The notes below the pieces were generated by a model that was not told the origin of the DNA, did not search any database, and was given only the letters and a program-made list of their open reading frames with translations. The position numbers were made by a program, and so were the translations under genes. A DNA stretch of 64,000 bases from CBDCNP01 sp965222425. GTDB lineage: Bacteria > Acidobacteriota > Vicinamibacteria > Marinacidobacterales > DATDRI01. Of this stretch, positions 34,209-46,669 are shown in pieces. The first letter of the stretch is position 1; the number at the start of each line of letters is the position of its first letter. The stretch spans positions 124,001 through 188,000 of the forward strand of contig CBDCTW010000018.1 of NCBI GenBank assembly GCA_965222425.1. Reading direction: 5' to 3'.

Positions 34209-37200
34209 GTGATTGTGGCCCACGGAACCTGGATTCCGTCATCTGGAGGAGGAGGAAGGTTCTTCCTCTGGGGAGAAACCGGTTCGCCCGCGCCTCCCCG
34301 CGGTCGCACCAAGGCGGGTGCCGCACCCGTTCATCCGTTTCACTCGCCTCGCCGGCAGATCGAAGAGGAGATCTTCGGGGCATTCGGGGAAAACGGTTAC
34401 GACGCCAGCTTCTCACGAGCCGAATCGGATTTTCTTCTGCCCAGCCTCGACGGAGAGCCGGTGGCGTCCCCCGAATTGGTCGTCGACGAGCGAGTGATCG
34501 CTCCCCCGAAACGCTTAGCCAAATGGCGAATCCCGGGCCTATCGCTTGCGCCCATGACCGCGCTCGGATGGCTGGCGAGCCTCCCTGCCGACCTCGATCA
34601 AACGCCGGTACGGCTAGGGCAGGATGTGCGCTTTTGGGCCACTGCGGCGCGTATGGCGCTCGAGCTCCTCGCGCGTCAGAGATTTTTACCCGGATTGGAC
34701 GCCTCGAATTCTCGGGCCCGCGCTCTTTGGGAACCTTTACTGGATGAGGAGCACGAGCGGGTGGAAGGTTTGGCCTCGGCGATGCCTCCGGTCTGCCGCG
34801 CTCTCGTTCAAGCCAGCGGCAAATGGGCCGAGCCCGACGACTTGTTGAACGATTTTCTGGCGACCGCCGTCGATGTCTTCGTGCGCCAGGCTGCATCCCG
34901 CCTGAGACTGAGACCTCGTTTCATCGATAGCCAGGGTGCTCACTTCGCGGCTGCCCTTATGGATTCCGAGGGCGCGCTTTCTGCGACTGGAAACGAGAGA
35001 CGCTCGTTGGAGCTCGAGCTGGCCGATTGGCGCCGGTCCTTGGAGGAGGAGACGGAAGCGCCTTTCCGGATCGCTTTCCGACTCGATCCACCTGAAGAAG
35101 AAGGCACCGGGGCCGGTGAAAAATGGAGGCTCCAGTTTTTTCTGCAGGCTGTCGATGACCCGAGCCTCCTCATTCCCTTGGGTCGAATTTGGCGACACGC
35201 AGGGAGGAGTTGGCGTTATCTCCAACGCCGCATGGATCGTCCGCAGGAGCGAGCCCTCGAAGCGCTCGGCCGCGCGTCGGCGCTCTTTGCGCCCATCGAA
35301 GAAAGCTTGAAGGAATCACGACCCGAGTATTGCGATTTGGACTTGGACGAGGCCTACGTTTTTCTCCGCGAGTCGGCTTTTCTCTTACGCGAAAGCGGCT
35401 TCGGCGTTCTCGTTCCGTCCTGGTGGGAAAAGCGGGAGGCGGGTTTTGGATTGAAGCTTCACGTGACCGCTCCCGAGGATCCCGGAAGGGTCGACTCGGC
35501 TCTCGGTCTCGAAGGACTCGTGGAGTTCGATTGGCAGGTCGCGCTCGGTGACGAGAGCTTGGACCGTGAAGAGTTTCTTCAGCTCGTCTCGCTCAAGCAG
35601 CCTTTGGTTCGGCTCCCTGGACGCTGGGTAGAGCTCAAAGAGGAGCATGTCGCGGAAGTGCTGAAGGTGATCGGCTCTCGGCCATCGCGAGCGGTGATGC
35701 CGCTTCGAGAAGTGCTGCAATTGGGTCTCGGACGCGGGGAAGACGGTTTGCCGGTCCGGGGCTTGGAAGCGGAGGGTTGGGTCGAAAGGCTTTTGGGAAG
35801 ACTTGGGGGCACGGAGTCCCTACCGATGCTCGACCCGCCGGACGACTTCCACGGCCAGCTTCGACCCTATCAGGTTACCGGTCTTTCCTGGCTCTCCTTT
35901 TTGGGGAGGTGGGGCTTCGGGGCGTGTCTGGCAGATGACATGGGACTCGGAAAAACTATTCAGATGCTGGTGCTCCTCCTTCATCGCAGGCAAGCCGGCG
36001 AGCTGAAACGTCCGTTCCTTCTGATCTGTCCCACTTCGGTGATGAGCAATTGGAAGAAAGAGGCGGAGCGGTTCGCCCCTCGGTTGCGAGTCTTGATTCA
36101 CCACGGATTGGGGCGCCGTGAGGGAGACGCCTTTGTCCGACAGGCGGCGCGACACGACTTGGTGGTCTCGAGCTACAGTTTGGTCCATCGCGATCTGAAA
36201 CATCTCTTGGCCGTTCAGTGGGATGGTCTGGTTTTGGACGAGGCACAAAACATCAAGAACCCCGCCGCCAAGCAAACGAAGTCGGTGAAGCGTCTTGCCG
36301 CTCCGATCCGGGTGGCTCTTACCGGCACACCGGTCGAGAATCGCCTTTCCGAGCTGTGGTCGATCATGGAGTTTTTGAACCCCTCGTATTTGGGCTCCCA
36401 TCTCTCCTTCAAACGACGTTTCGCAGTGCCCATCGAGAGGTACCGCGACCCAAAGGCTACCGAAGAGCTCCGCCGTCTCGTGCAACCTTTCGTGCTGCGC
36501 CGCGTGAAGACCGATCCCAAGGTCATAAAGGATCTGCCACGAAAAAACGAAATGAAAGTTTTTTGCAGCCTGACTCGAGAGCAGGCGACACTCTACGAAG
36601 CCGTGGTGAGAGAGAGCCTGACTCGCATCGATCGTTCCGAGGGCATGGGCCGCAAGGGCGAGGTTCTCGTCGCGCTCACGCGACTGAAACAGGTGTGCAA
36701 CCACCCAACTCATTACCTCAAGGACGATAGCGAGCTCGATGGTCGTTCCGGCAAGCTAACCCGACTCACTGAAATGCTGGAAGAAGTGTTGGCCGAGGGA
36801 GATCGGGCCCTCATCTTTACTCAGTTCGCCGAGATGGGCCACATGCTGCAACGGCATTTGCGTGAAGCGCTTTCGACCGAAGTGCTCTTTCTTCATGGCG
36901 CCGTCCCCGTCCCTCAGCGCGACAAAATGATTACCCGCTTCCAAGAAGAAGCACCGGGACCGAGTGTCTTCGTGCTTTCGCTCAAGGCGGGGGGGTTCGG
37001 TTTGAACCTGACGCGTGCGCGGCACGTCTTTCATTTCGATCGCTGGTGGAACCCGGCCGTCGAGAACCAAGCGACCGATCGTGTTTTCCGAATCGGCCAG
37101 ACACGATCGGTTTCGGTGCACAAATTTATATGTGCCGGCACCGTGGAAGAAAGAATTGACGAGCTCATCGAGCGAAAAAAAGAGCTCGCCAGCTTGGTGG

Positions 37201-37289
37201 TGCGTGCAGGAGAGGGATGGTTGACCGAGCTTTCCATCGGCGATCTCAAAGAGCTTTTCTCACTGCGGCGAGACGCGGTACAGGACTAG
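34209..37289 (+). CDS. SNF2-family DEAD/DEAH-like helicase
   Basis: A 1026-aa bacterial SNF2 ATPase that translocates on double-stranded DNA. The N-terminal ~500 residues are the helicase-associated domain of bacterial SNF2 proteins (start VIVAHGTWIP; FLPGLD; ALEALGRASALFAPIEESLK). The ATPase follows: motif I DDMGLGKTIQML, motif II LVLDEAQNIKN, motif III ALTGTPVEN, then the C-terminal helicase lobe with LSLKAGGFGLNLT and QATDRVFRIGQTRSV. GTG at 34209 is chosen because homologues start MIV-HGTW; the frame extends upstream without similarity. A SWIM-domain gene follows after 12 bp, the usual partner. Confidence 0.9.
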   Translation: MIVAHGTWIPSSGGGGRFFLWGETGSPAPPRGRTKAGAAPVHPFHSPRRQIEEEIFGAFGENGYDASFSRAESDFLLPSLDGEPVASPELVVDERVIAPPKRLAKWRIPGLSLAPMTALGWLASLPADLDQTPVRLGQDVRFWATAARMALELLARQRFLPGLDASNSRARALWEPLLDEEHERVEGLASAMPPVCRALVQASGKWAEPDDLLNDFLATAVDVFVRQAASRLRLRPRFIDSQGAHFAAALMDSEGALSATGNERRSLELELADWRRSLEEETEAPFRIAFRLDPPEEEGTGAGEKWRLQFFLQAVDDPSLLIPLGRIWRHAGRSWRYLQRRMDRPQERALEALGRASALFAPIEESLKESRPEYCDLDLDEAYVFLRESAFLLRESGFGVLVPSWWEKREAGFGLKLHVTAPEDPGRVDSALGLEGLVEFDWQVALGDESLDREEFLQLVSLKQPLVRLPGRWVELKEEHVAEVLKVIGSRPSRAVMPLREVLQLGLGRGEDGLPVRGLEAEGWVERLLGRLGGTESLPMLDPPDDFHGQLRPYQVTGLSWLSFLGRWGFGACLADDMGLGKTIQMLVLLLHRRQAGELKRPFLLICPTSVMSNWKKEAERFAPRLRVLIHHGLGRREGDAFVRQAARHDLVVSSYSLVHRDLKHLLAVQWDGLVLDEAQNIKNPAAKQTKSVKRLAAPIRVALTGTPVENRLSELWSIMEFLNPSYLGSHLSFKRRFAVPIERYRDPKATEELRRLVQPFVLRRVKTDPKVIKDLPRKNEMKVFCSLTREQATLYEAVVRESLTRIDRSEGMGRKGEVLVALTRLKQVCNHPTHYLKDDSELDGRSGKLTRLTEMLEEVLAEGDRALIFTQFAEMGHMLQRHLREALSTEVLFLHGAVPVPQRDKMITRFQEEAPGPSVFVLSLKAGGFGLNLTRARHVFHFDRWWNPAVENQATDRVFRIGQTRSVSVHKFICAGTVEERIDELIERKKELASLVVRAGEGWLTELSIGDLKELFSLRRDAVQD

Positions 37290-37301
37290 CGGGATGAGAC
37301 G

Positions 37302-38114
37302 ATGACTTCCCAGCGCAAGAAACGAGACGTTTTCGCCGCGCGATGGTGGGCACAGCGCTGGATCGCCGTCCTCGAGCTTCTCGGTTTGGCGAACCGGTTA
37401 GAGAAGGGGCGCCGCTACGCTCGTTCTGGTCGCGTGATGCGACTCGAGATTCTGCCCGGGCGAATCGAGGCCGACGTCCAGGGTTCTCGCTACGATCCCT
37501 ATCGAGTGAGATTCCGAGTTAAGTCTCTTTCGCGAGCCCAATGGGAAAAAGCCTTGGAAACGCTAGCCTCTCAGGCCTTGTTCGCCGCCAAACTGCTAGC
37601 CGGTGAGATGCCGCAAAATATCGAGGACGTCTTTCAAAGCGCGGGACTGTCCTTGTTTCCCACTTCTCAGGACGACCTCGTGACCGAGTGCTCGTGTCCG
37701 GATGTCGCGAATCCATGCAAACACATCGCGGCGGTGCACTACGTTCTGGCGGAGCAACTGGATCAAGATCCCTTCTTGCTGTTCCGACTACGCGGCCGGG
37801 ATCGAGAGAAGATCCTCAAAACACTCCGCGCGCACCGAGCCGCCGAAGCGTCGGGGCGTTCGGGTGTCCGCGAAAAGGCACCTTCCCTACGCGAGTCCAT
37901 CGATCGATTCTGGCAGGCCGGTGACGCGTTGAAGACCTTCGCGGTGTCGGTGGGCCCTCCGACGGTGTCCGTCTCGCTTCTCAAACGGCTCGGGGTTCCT
38001 TCGTTTTGGAAGGCGCACCCGGAGATCCGCGGTGCCCTTGGCCGTCTTTACGCCAAGGTGACCGAGCGGGCCATGGCCCTCGCCTATGGCGGCGAGGGAG
38101 CTCGCCGTAACTAG
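37302..38114 (+). CDS. SWIM zinc-finger protein
   Basis: A 270-aa protein whose centre carries the SWIM zinc finger CSCPDVANPCKHIAAVHYVL (CxCx6CxH). The N-terminus MTSQRKKRDVFAARWWAQRW and the block YARSGRVMRLEILPGRIEAD are typical of the SWIM proteins encoded next to SNF2 helicases. The finger probably binds DNA or the helicase. It starts 12 bp after the helicase stop, so the two are co-transcribed. Function in repair or chromatin-like remodelling is inferred from the pairing only. Confidence 0.9.
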   Translation: MTSQRKKRDVFAARWWAQRWIAVLELLGLANRLEKGRRYARSGRVMRLEILPGRIEADVQGSRYDPYRVRFRVKSLSRAQWEKALETLASQALFAAKLLAGEMPQNIEDVFQSAGLSLFPTSQDDLVTECSCPDVANPCKHIAAVHYVLAEQLDQDPFLLFRLRGRDREKILKTLRAHRAAEASGRSGVREKAPSLRESIDRFWQAGDALKTFAVSVGPPTVSVSLLKRLGVPSFWKAHPEIRGALGRLYAKVTERAMALAYGGEGARRN

Positions 38115-38227
38115 GGTTGACGGAATCCGCCTCGGACTCTTCCCCCAGTTTCTGGCATCCAATTTGCCTAAGTACATTACTAAAGACGTCCCAGCACATT
38201 GCCGATACAAACAGTGGAGGTGGGGTC

Positions 38228-38845
38228 ATGAAAGTAAACCCCCAAAAAGACACAAGGTTACCTGTCCCTGGCCTTGCCAGGGGCGCAGTGATGCTAGCTT
38301 TGTTTTCCCTCACCTGGTGTGGGATTGTGCCTACATTGGTACAAGCGGGTGGTACTTCGACCCCAGGGAGTCCCGGTGGTGAGGACGCTTCCGACCTTTC
38401 GAGCACCGTGATGCGATGCGGCCTCCAAGAGCCTTTGGCGAGTCAAATCGACCCGTGTCCTTTCCTCGAACAGGCGCATGGTCTCGTGCCTCGTCTGACA
38501 CGATCGGCGACTGCGTACCTACAGAAAGTCGCACAGGGTTTCGATCTCGAACGCAGCCTGCGAGTGCAGCAGGCGCTTTTGCGCGAAGACCTGGTTTGGC
38601 AGAGCCGAGGTTTCAGTCGCCGCCAGATCGATGTCATGGTCTTCATCTCCGTTGTGTTGAGTTTGGAAGAGGCGGACGGCCGGCTGTCGGAGTTACGCCA
38701 GTTGTTCGTCGAGAGTGGTGATCCGAACGATCGGCGACGTATGGAGCGGATCGACATGTATCGCAGCCAGGCGGTGGTGCTCCTGGCACAGCTTTCCACT
38801 TCGCTCCGAAGCGTCCGCGAGAGCGAGCTCAGGTTCTACTTCTAA
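38228..38845 (+). CDS. Secreted or anchored hypothetical protein
   Basis: A 205-aa protein from ATG 38228, with GGAGGTGGGG just upstream. An N-terminal basic stretch and one hydrophobic segment (GAVMLALFSLTWCGIVPTLV) predict export or anchoring. The rest is helical and rich in R/E/L with a coiled-coil-like centre (LERSLRVQQALLREDLVWQS) and ends ESELRFYF. I do not recognise the family. It is the last gene of this strand block; 38846–39033 holds nothing recognisable. Confidence 0.6.
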   Translation: MKVNPQKDTRLPVPGLARGAVMLALFSLTWCGIVPTLVQAGGTSTPGSPGGEDASDLSSTVMRCGLQEPLASQIDPCPFLEQAHGLVPRLTRSATAYLQKVAQGFDLERSLRVQQALLREDLVWQSRGFSRRQIDVMVFISVVLSLEEADGRLSELRQLFVESGDPNDRRRMERIDMYRSQAVVLLAQLSTSLRSVRESELRFYF

Positions 38846-39033
38846 GCGCCTCAATGCGCGCTCAGTCGTCGGTCACGGCCGCGGGGCCCCACTGCCGCCT
38901 GGCTCGCTCCGGTCAATGCAACCACGCAATTTGGCGGCCGGCAGGATCTGACACCCACGGCTCGTCCCTTCGCCGACAAGCGGCTACGGGACAGCTGACG
39001 GCTCTGTTTGCGCAGAGGTGCAGCGGCACCCTG

Positions 39034-39723
39034 CTAGTCGTCGAGCTCGATCTCCACGCGCTCGGAACGTCGAAGGCTCACCTTATTGAAGTGGAAATAA
39101 CCCAGGCCGAGCACCATCCCGACTCCAAACCCGAACAAGTGAGTGCGGTGGCTCACCGTCGGCTCGAATACCGTTGGCATTAGTACGATGAGGCTGAACC
39201 CCATTGAACGCAGAAGTCTTTTCGCAGGCGAAAACCTTCGCTCGATAAAGAGATAGAGCGTGAGCCAAAACCCTGCCATCAAGTAATTGACTCCCGAAGC
39301 GCCCACCAGGATCGTCATCGGTGGATACGTCGACAAGGACAGGGCCATGACCGCGACACCTCCGGCCAAGGCGAGTACCGGGTAAGCGACCGGACCGAAA
39401 TAACCATAGAGCAAGAAGCTCAAGACTCCGAAGACGACGGCATTGCTCAGCAAGTGTTGAAAGTTCGCGTGGATGCCGATGGCGGTGAGGAGTCGCCAAT
39501 ACTCTTTGTGGTCGAAGACCATCTCCGGCGTTGCGGCGAGCTGGGAAGTGAGCCTGAGAAAGTCTGTCCAATAGATTGCGGAGACTCCGAACAGCACAGC
39601 GACGCTTGCCAGAGCGATCCAACCACTAACGCCCGCCGGTTTTCGCGAGAGGTGAGTTTCCCGGACGATTCTTGCACGCCTTGCTGACGTCTCGGGCTCT
39701 AGGGGTGGGTAGAATGAGCTCAC
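39034..39723 (-). CDS. Rhomboid-family intramembrane serine protease
   Basis: A 229-aa membrane protein with six hydrophobic segments. The rhomboid signatures are complete: HANFQHLLSN (residues 85–94) in TM2, catalytic Ser143 in LVGASGVNY, and His195 in THLFGFGVGMVLG of TM6. It cleaves transmembrane proteins inside the inner membrane. The GTG start at 39723 overlaps the thiO stop (GTGA), so the pair is translationally coupled; the longer frame to 39975 lies inside thiO and is rejected. The substrate is unknown. Confidence 0.92.
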   Translation of the reverse strand: MSSFYPPLEPETSARRARIVRETHLSRKPAGVSGWIALASVAVLFGVSAIYWTDFLRLTSQLAATPEMVFDHKEYWRLLTAIGIHANFQHLLSNAVVFGVLSFLLYGYFGPVAYPVLALAGGVAVMALSLSTYPPMTILVGASGVNYLMAGFWLTLYLFIERRFSPAKRLLRSMGFSLIVLMPTVFEPTVSHRTHLFGFGVGMVLGLGYFHFNKVSLRRSERVEIELDD

Positions 39724-40832
39724 GCGTTCTTGAACCGAGTGACGGAGAACGGAGCTATTTCGAGCTCCGACGTCCCCCGAACGATGATATCGGCGGCGAC
39801 TCGAGCCGTAACGGGAGCTAAGAGAATTCCGTTCCGGCAATGACCGGTCGCCATGTGGAGTCCCTCGATGGGAGTGGTGCCAAGGATGGGTAGTTGGTCG
39901 GGCGTGCAGGGGCGAAGTCCCGCCCATGCGGTATCGAATTCCGCACCTTCGAGATCGGGAAGAAGCCCGAAGCATCCCGTCATGAGCTTATGGACACCGG
40001 CCGCCTTGACTGAGCTATCGAAGCCGGCGAACTCCATCGTCGCTCCCAATAGAATACGGCCGTCCAGCCGGGGCACGATATAGAGCTCGTGTGAGTAGAC
40101 GACATGCCGCGGTGCCGGCGCTGCCCTGAGCGCCACGATATCCCCACGGGCCGGACGAATCGGAATCGCGAACGGCAGCGTCGAATCGAAACCCGACCAC
40201 GCCCCCGCGGCATTAACCGCTTGGGCGCAGGCCACGATGCCGTTCGCCGCTTCCACACCGGTCACTCTTTCGTTTTCATGCAGGATCCGCCGGGCTGGGT
40301 TTCCCGATTCGAAACGTACGCCGGCGCTAGCGGCGGCCCGGATGACCGCCTCGGTAACTCGTGGGCCTACCACTTGACCGTCGTTCGGAAAAAAGATGCC
40401 TCCACACAGGCCAGGACGAAGTGACGGCTCCAGCTCCATCAGCTGTTTGGCCGACAGTTTTTCTACCGCGAGCCCCGCCTCGCTCTGCCATTGGAACCGC
40501 GCCGCAAGCTCCTCGTCCTCGGCTTCGGTCTCCGCCACCGCGACCACGCCGTCGAGTCGAAGCTCCACGTCCACGCCCGTCGTTTCCCGCAGCTCGTCGG
40601 CAAAGGATGGATAGAGCGCTCGACTCGCGTGCGCGAGCTGGAAGAAGGGGGTCGGACCATTGGACTCCGCTTGCGGGGACAGAATTCCCGCCGCGACCCC
40701 TGACGCTTCTCGTCCAGGCTCGGATTGATCCAGTACCGTCACGCGGAGATTTTCCTGGGCCAGGCGGAGCGCGATCGTCGACCCGATGACGCCTCCCCCG
40801 ATGACGACGACGTCGGGTGTTTCCGATGTCAT
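39720..40832 (-). CDS. thiO: FAD-dependent glycine/D-amino-acid oxidase (ThiO-like)
   Basis: A 370-aa DAO-family flavoenzyme that oxidises glycine to an imine used for the thiazole ring of thiamine. The N-terminal FAD-binding motif is DVVVIGGGVIGSTIALRLA, followed by REASGVAAGILSPQAE, VNAAGAWSG, and the C-terminal TAWAGLRPCTPDQLPILGTT and GHCRNGILLAPVTA, all close to ThiO. There is no thiamine operon or TPP riboswitch nearby, so the specific ThiO role is inferred from sequence pattern. It is divergent from carA with a 183-bp gap. Confidence 0.85.
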   Translation of the reverse strand: MTSETPDVVVIGGGVIGSTIALRLAQENLRVTVLDQSEPGREASGVAAGILSPQAESNGPTPFFQLAHASRALYPSFADELRETTGVDVELRLDGVVAVAETEAEDEELAARFQWQSEAGLAVEKLSAKQLMELEPSLRPGLCGGIFFPNDGQVVGPRVTEAVIRAAASAGVRFESGNPARRILHENERVTGVEAANGIVACAQAVNAAGAWSGFDSTLPFAIPIRPARGDIVALRAAPAPRHVVYSHELYIVPRLDGRILLGATMEFAGFDSSVKAAGVHKLMTGCFGLLPDLEGAEFDTAWAGLRPCTPDQLPILGTTPIEGLHMATGHCRNGILLAPVTARVAADIIVRGTSELEIAPFSVTRFKNA

Positions 40833-40967
40833 TCAGGGAATCCAGTCGGCGATGAAGACGTTAGTTGCGCCGCGCTCACGGGCGTCGCGATTGGAGGCGA
40901 AGACCTCGGCGTTCTCCGGCGATCATGATAGCACGCGACTGAGGCAGGCCGTCCGCGGTATTGGCTC

Positions 40968-40996
40968 TTGGCCTTTCGGGCAGGATCGTCTACAAT
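40968..40996 (+). promoter_or_regulatory. carA promoter
   Basis: TTGGCC (40968–40973), a 17-bp spacer and TACAAT (40991–40996). Transcription would start near 41003, only about 13 bases before the carA GTG. No Shine-Dalgarno fits in that leader. Confidence 0.55.
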
Positions 40997-41015
40997 CCCT
41001 GGGGTCTCTCTTAGG

Positions 41016-42104
41016 GTGAAGGCATTCTTAGTACTGGAAGACGGGCGCTCGTTCGAGGGTCGGTCCTTTGGTGCTGCCCGTGACGCGACGGGCGAAATCG
41101 TTTTCAACACGGCGATAACCGGCTATCAGGAAATCCTCACCGACCCCTCGTATTGTGGGCAGATCGTTACCCTTACCTATCCCCACATAGGTAACTACGG
41201 AGTCAATAACGAGGATGTCGAGTCCGACCGTCCGCAAGTCGAAGCCCTCGTTGTCCGTGAGTCTTCCCCGGTGGCGAGCAATCACCGCTCCGAGGGGACG
41301 CTAGCGCATTACCTGCACCAGCACGCCGTCCCCGCCATCTGCGGTATCGATACTCGAGCACTGACGCAGCACATTCGTTCGAAGGGGGCGATGCGTGCCG
41401 TCCTCACGACGACCGAAGCCCCGCCCGAAGAGCATGCGGAAAAGGCCCGCAGCGCTCAAGAGATGCTCGGTGCCGATCTGGCAAAGGTCGTGACCTGCCG
41501 CGAGCCTTATTCTTGGCCGGCTACCACTCAAGAACGATTCCACGTGGTGGCTTACGATCTCGGGATGAAGCGAGGGATTCTCCGGAGTCTTGCCGCATGC
41601 GGCATTCGCACCACCGTCGTACCTGCCCAGACGCCGGCGCGCGAAGCGTTATCTCTCGAGCCCGACGGCATCTTCTTCTCTAACGGGCCCGGCGATCCGG
41701 AGCCGCTCACGTACGCCGTCGAAGCCGCCAAAGAGCTCGTTATGCGCTTGCCAGTTTTCGGCGTCTGCCTCGGACACCAAGTGCTTGGCCTTGCGGTCGG
41801 TGGCAAAACCTTCAAACTTCCGTTCGGCCATCACGGCGCGAACCATCCGGTCAAGAGGGCTTCCGACGGCGCCGTCGAGATCACTTCGCAGAACCACGGT
41901 TTCGCCGTGGAGGAAGACTCGTTGCGGGGTCTTCCCGTGGAGCTCACTCACTTCAACCTGAACGACGGCACGCTGGAAGGGTTTCGTCTCAAAAACATCC
42001 CGACGATGAGTGTTCAATATCATCCCGAAGCTTCACCGGGCCCACACGACGCGCATTATCTCTTCGAGGATTTCGTGAAGATGCTCGAGGACCGGAGAGG
42101 CTGA
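41016..42104 (+). CDS. carA: Carbamoyl-phosphate synthase small subunit (glutaminase)
   Basis: A 362-aa amidotransferase subunit that hydrolyses glutamine and passes ammonia to CarB, feeding arginine and pyrimidine synthesis. The N-terminal CarA domain has GYQEILTDPSYCGQIVTLTY and the CGIDTRALTQHIR block. The class I glutaminase has the nucleophile in VFGVCLGHQVLGLA, with SVQYHPEASPGPHD supplying His and Glu. GTG 41016 gives MKAFLVLEDGRSFEG, the standard start. carB starts 2 bp after the stop. Confidence 0.96.
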   Translation: MKAFLVLEDGRSFEGRSFGAARDATGEIVFNTAITGYQEILTDPSYCGQIVTLTYPHIGNYGVNNEDVESDRPQVEALVVRESSPVASNHRSEGTLAHYLHQHAVPAICGIDTRALTQHIRSKGAMRAVLTTTEAPPEEHAEKARSAQEMLGADLAKVVTCREPYSWPATTQERFHVVAYDLGMKRGILRSLAACGIRTTVVPAQTPAREALSLEPDGIFFSNGPGDPEPLTYAVEAAKELVMRLPVFGVCLGHQVLGLAVGGKTFKLPFGHHGANHPVKRASDGAVEITSQNHGFAVEEDSLRGLPVELTHFNLNDGTLEGFRLKNIPTMSVQYHPEASPGPHDAHYLFEDFVKMLEDRRG

Positions 42105-42106
42105 GC

Positions 42107-45334
<3,228 letters not shown>

Positions 45335-45343
45335 GTTAGGGAG

Positions 45344-45805
45344 ATGAAACAAGCGATGATCAAAGATGTGGCCTTGTTGGTATTGCGTCTGGCCGGGCTC
45401 GGACTAGCCTTGGCGCACGGTTGGGGAAAGATCGCCGCCCTTGCTTCGGGAGAAAGTAGTGGGTTCATCGAGGGGGTTGGGCGGCTGGGGTTTCCAATGC
45501 CCGGTTTGTTCGCCTGGGCCGCGGGGCTTGCCGAATTCGCCGGCGGTCTTTTCGTTGCATTCGGACTCTTTACTCGCGTGGCCGCATCTTTCTCCGCCTT
45601 CACCATGCTGGTCGCTGGATTTTTGCGCCACAAATTCCATCTGCATTTGCTCGTCTGGCTCGGCCTTTGTCAAGCATCGGAAGAGACTATCGAGGGCTGG
45701 CGAGATCCGGAAAAGGCGCTCGTCTATTTTTTGATTTTCGTTGCTCTAACTCTGATGGGTCCGGGACGCTTGTCGCTGGACAGAATTGTCAGAAAAAAGG
45801 CTTAG
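45344..45805 (+). CDS. DoxX-family membrane protein
   Basis: A 153-aa protein with four hydrophobic segments and the DoxX opening VLRLAGLGLALAHGWGKIAA, then LAEFAGGLFVAFGLFTRVAA. DoxX proteins are small inner-membrane proteins associated with thiol or quinone redox homeostasis; the exact role here is unknown. It starts 9 bp after carB with GGGAG before the ATG and may be co-transcribed with it. Confidence 0.88.
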   Translation: MKQAMIKDVALLVLRLAGLGLALAHGWGKIAALASGESSGFIEGVGRLGFPMPGLFAWAAGLAEFAGGLFVAFGLFTRVAASFSAFTMLVAGFLRHKFHLHLLVWLGLCQASEETIEGWRDPEKALVYFLIFVALTLMGPGRLSLDRIVRKKA

Positions 45806-45864
45806 GAGCAACAAAGAGCGCGACCGCTTTTCCAGAAACGGACGCGCTCGGAAGCTCGAGCCAC

Positions 45865-46488
45865 TTAGGAGCTCGGGACTTCGACTCCCACTTCGATCGG
45901 AGCGGATAGCTTTCGCTTGCCCCACTGAATATCTAACGACGCCTTCGTCAGGTCGTCTTCATTCTTGGTTAGGTTTACAGTGAGCCTGGTGGCGGCTTCC
46001 GCAGCCATGGTGGTTGTCAAAGGAGCCTTGATTCCCCCCGTAGTCTCTTCGGCTGCGAAGGCGTCTATCTTTTTCTTCCGGAGCGGTTCGGGATCGAGAA
46101 GCACCAACGACCAGTCGTCACCCTGGCCTCGTTCGAGGACCACGTAGTAGTAACCGGGAGCGACTTCCGTCCCCGCTATCTTGAGCGGGAGGCTCGTATC
46201 CAAAGTTGTCCAGGAATTGTTTCCGAAGCGCCACCGCTTGCCTTTGGTCAGCTCGTCGAACCGTTCGTCATACTCGGCCTTCCATTCAGGCCGACCATAG
46301 GTGATGACAAACCCTCCCTCCGCGTTGAACTCGTCCTCCGAGGGTTGGTTGAAATAGGCGATGCTGGTGCTACCGCGCTCAGATTGACCATCGAAGGCCT
46401 GGAACTTCGCGTCCTGGGCCAGCAAGAGTGGCGTGGAAAGAGCCAAGCCGGCGACTGCCATGCTCAGCAGAATCGATCTCCTCGACAT
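45865..46488 (-). CDS. DUF2911 secreted protein
   Basis: A 207-aa protein with a signal peptide (MSRRSILLSMAVAGLALSTP). The body has the DUF2911 pattern: SIAYFNQP, VITYGRPEWKAEYDERF, KRWRFGNNSWTTLD, LKIAGTEVAPGYYYVVLERG, and a C-terminal WGKRKLSAPIEV. These periplasmic β-sandwich proteins are common in Acidobacteriota and Bacteroidetes and of unknown function. GGAGGTTTGATT precedes the ATG at 46488; the longer frame is rejected. The gap 46489–46669 has nothing recognisable. Confidence 0.87.
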   Translation of the reverse strand: MSRRSILLSMAVAGLALSTPLLLAQDAKFQAFDGQSERGSTSIAYFNQPSEDEFNAEGGFVITYGRPEWKAEYDERFDELTKGKRWRFGNNSWTTLDTSLPLKIAGTEVAPGYYYVVLERGQGDDWSLVLLDPEPLRKKKIDAFAAEETTGGIKAPLTTTMAAEAATRLTVNLTKNEDDLTKASLDIQWGKRKLSAPIEVGVEVPSS

Positions 46489-46669
46489 AATCAAACCTCC
46501 AAACTCAAGAAAGGCTAACAAAGAACTCCCGCCCCGCCATCTAACCGGTGCGGCTCTAGCTCCACGAGCGGCGGGCCTTGGTCTCTGACTGGATTGGGCT
46601 CCCTAAGGGTGCGAAGCCTACAATTTCTGTCGAGGCCAGTCAACATAGGGATGCGGGGGCTTATATAAT

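Noticed and set aside
39724..39975. Upstream extension of the rhomboid frame
   Set aside because: Lies entirely within thiO in another frame; the GTGA overlap gives a better start.
39720..41015. TPP riboswitch or thiamine operon around thiO
   Set aside because: No thi-box-like conserved segments and no other thiamine genes next to thiO.
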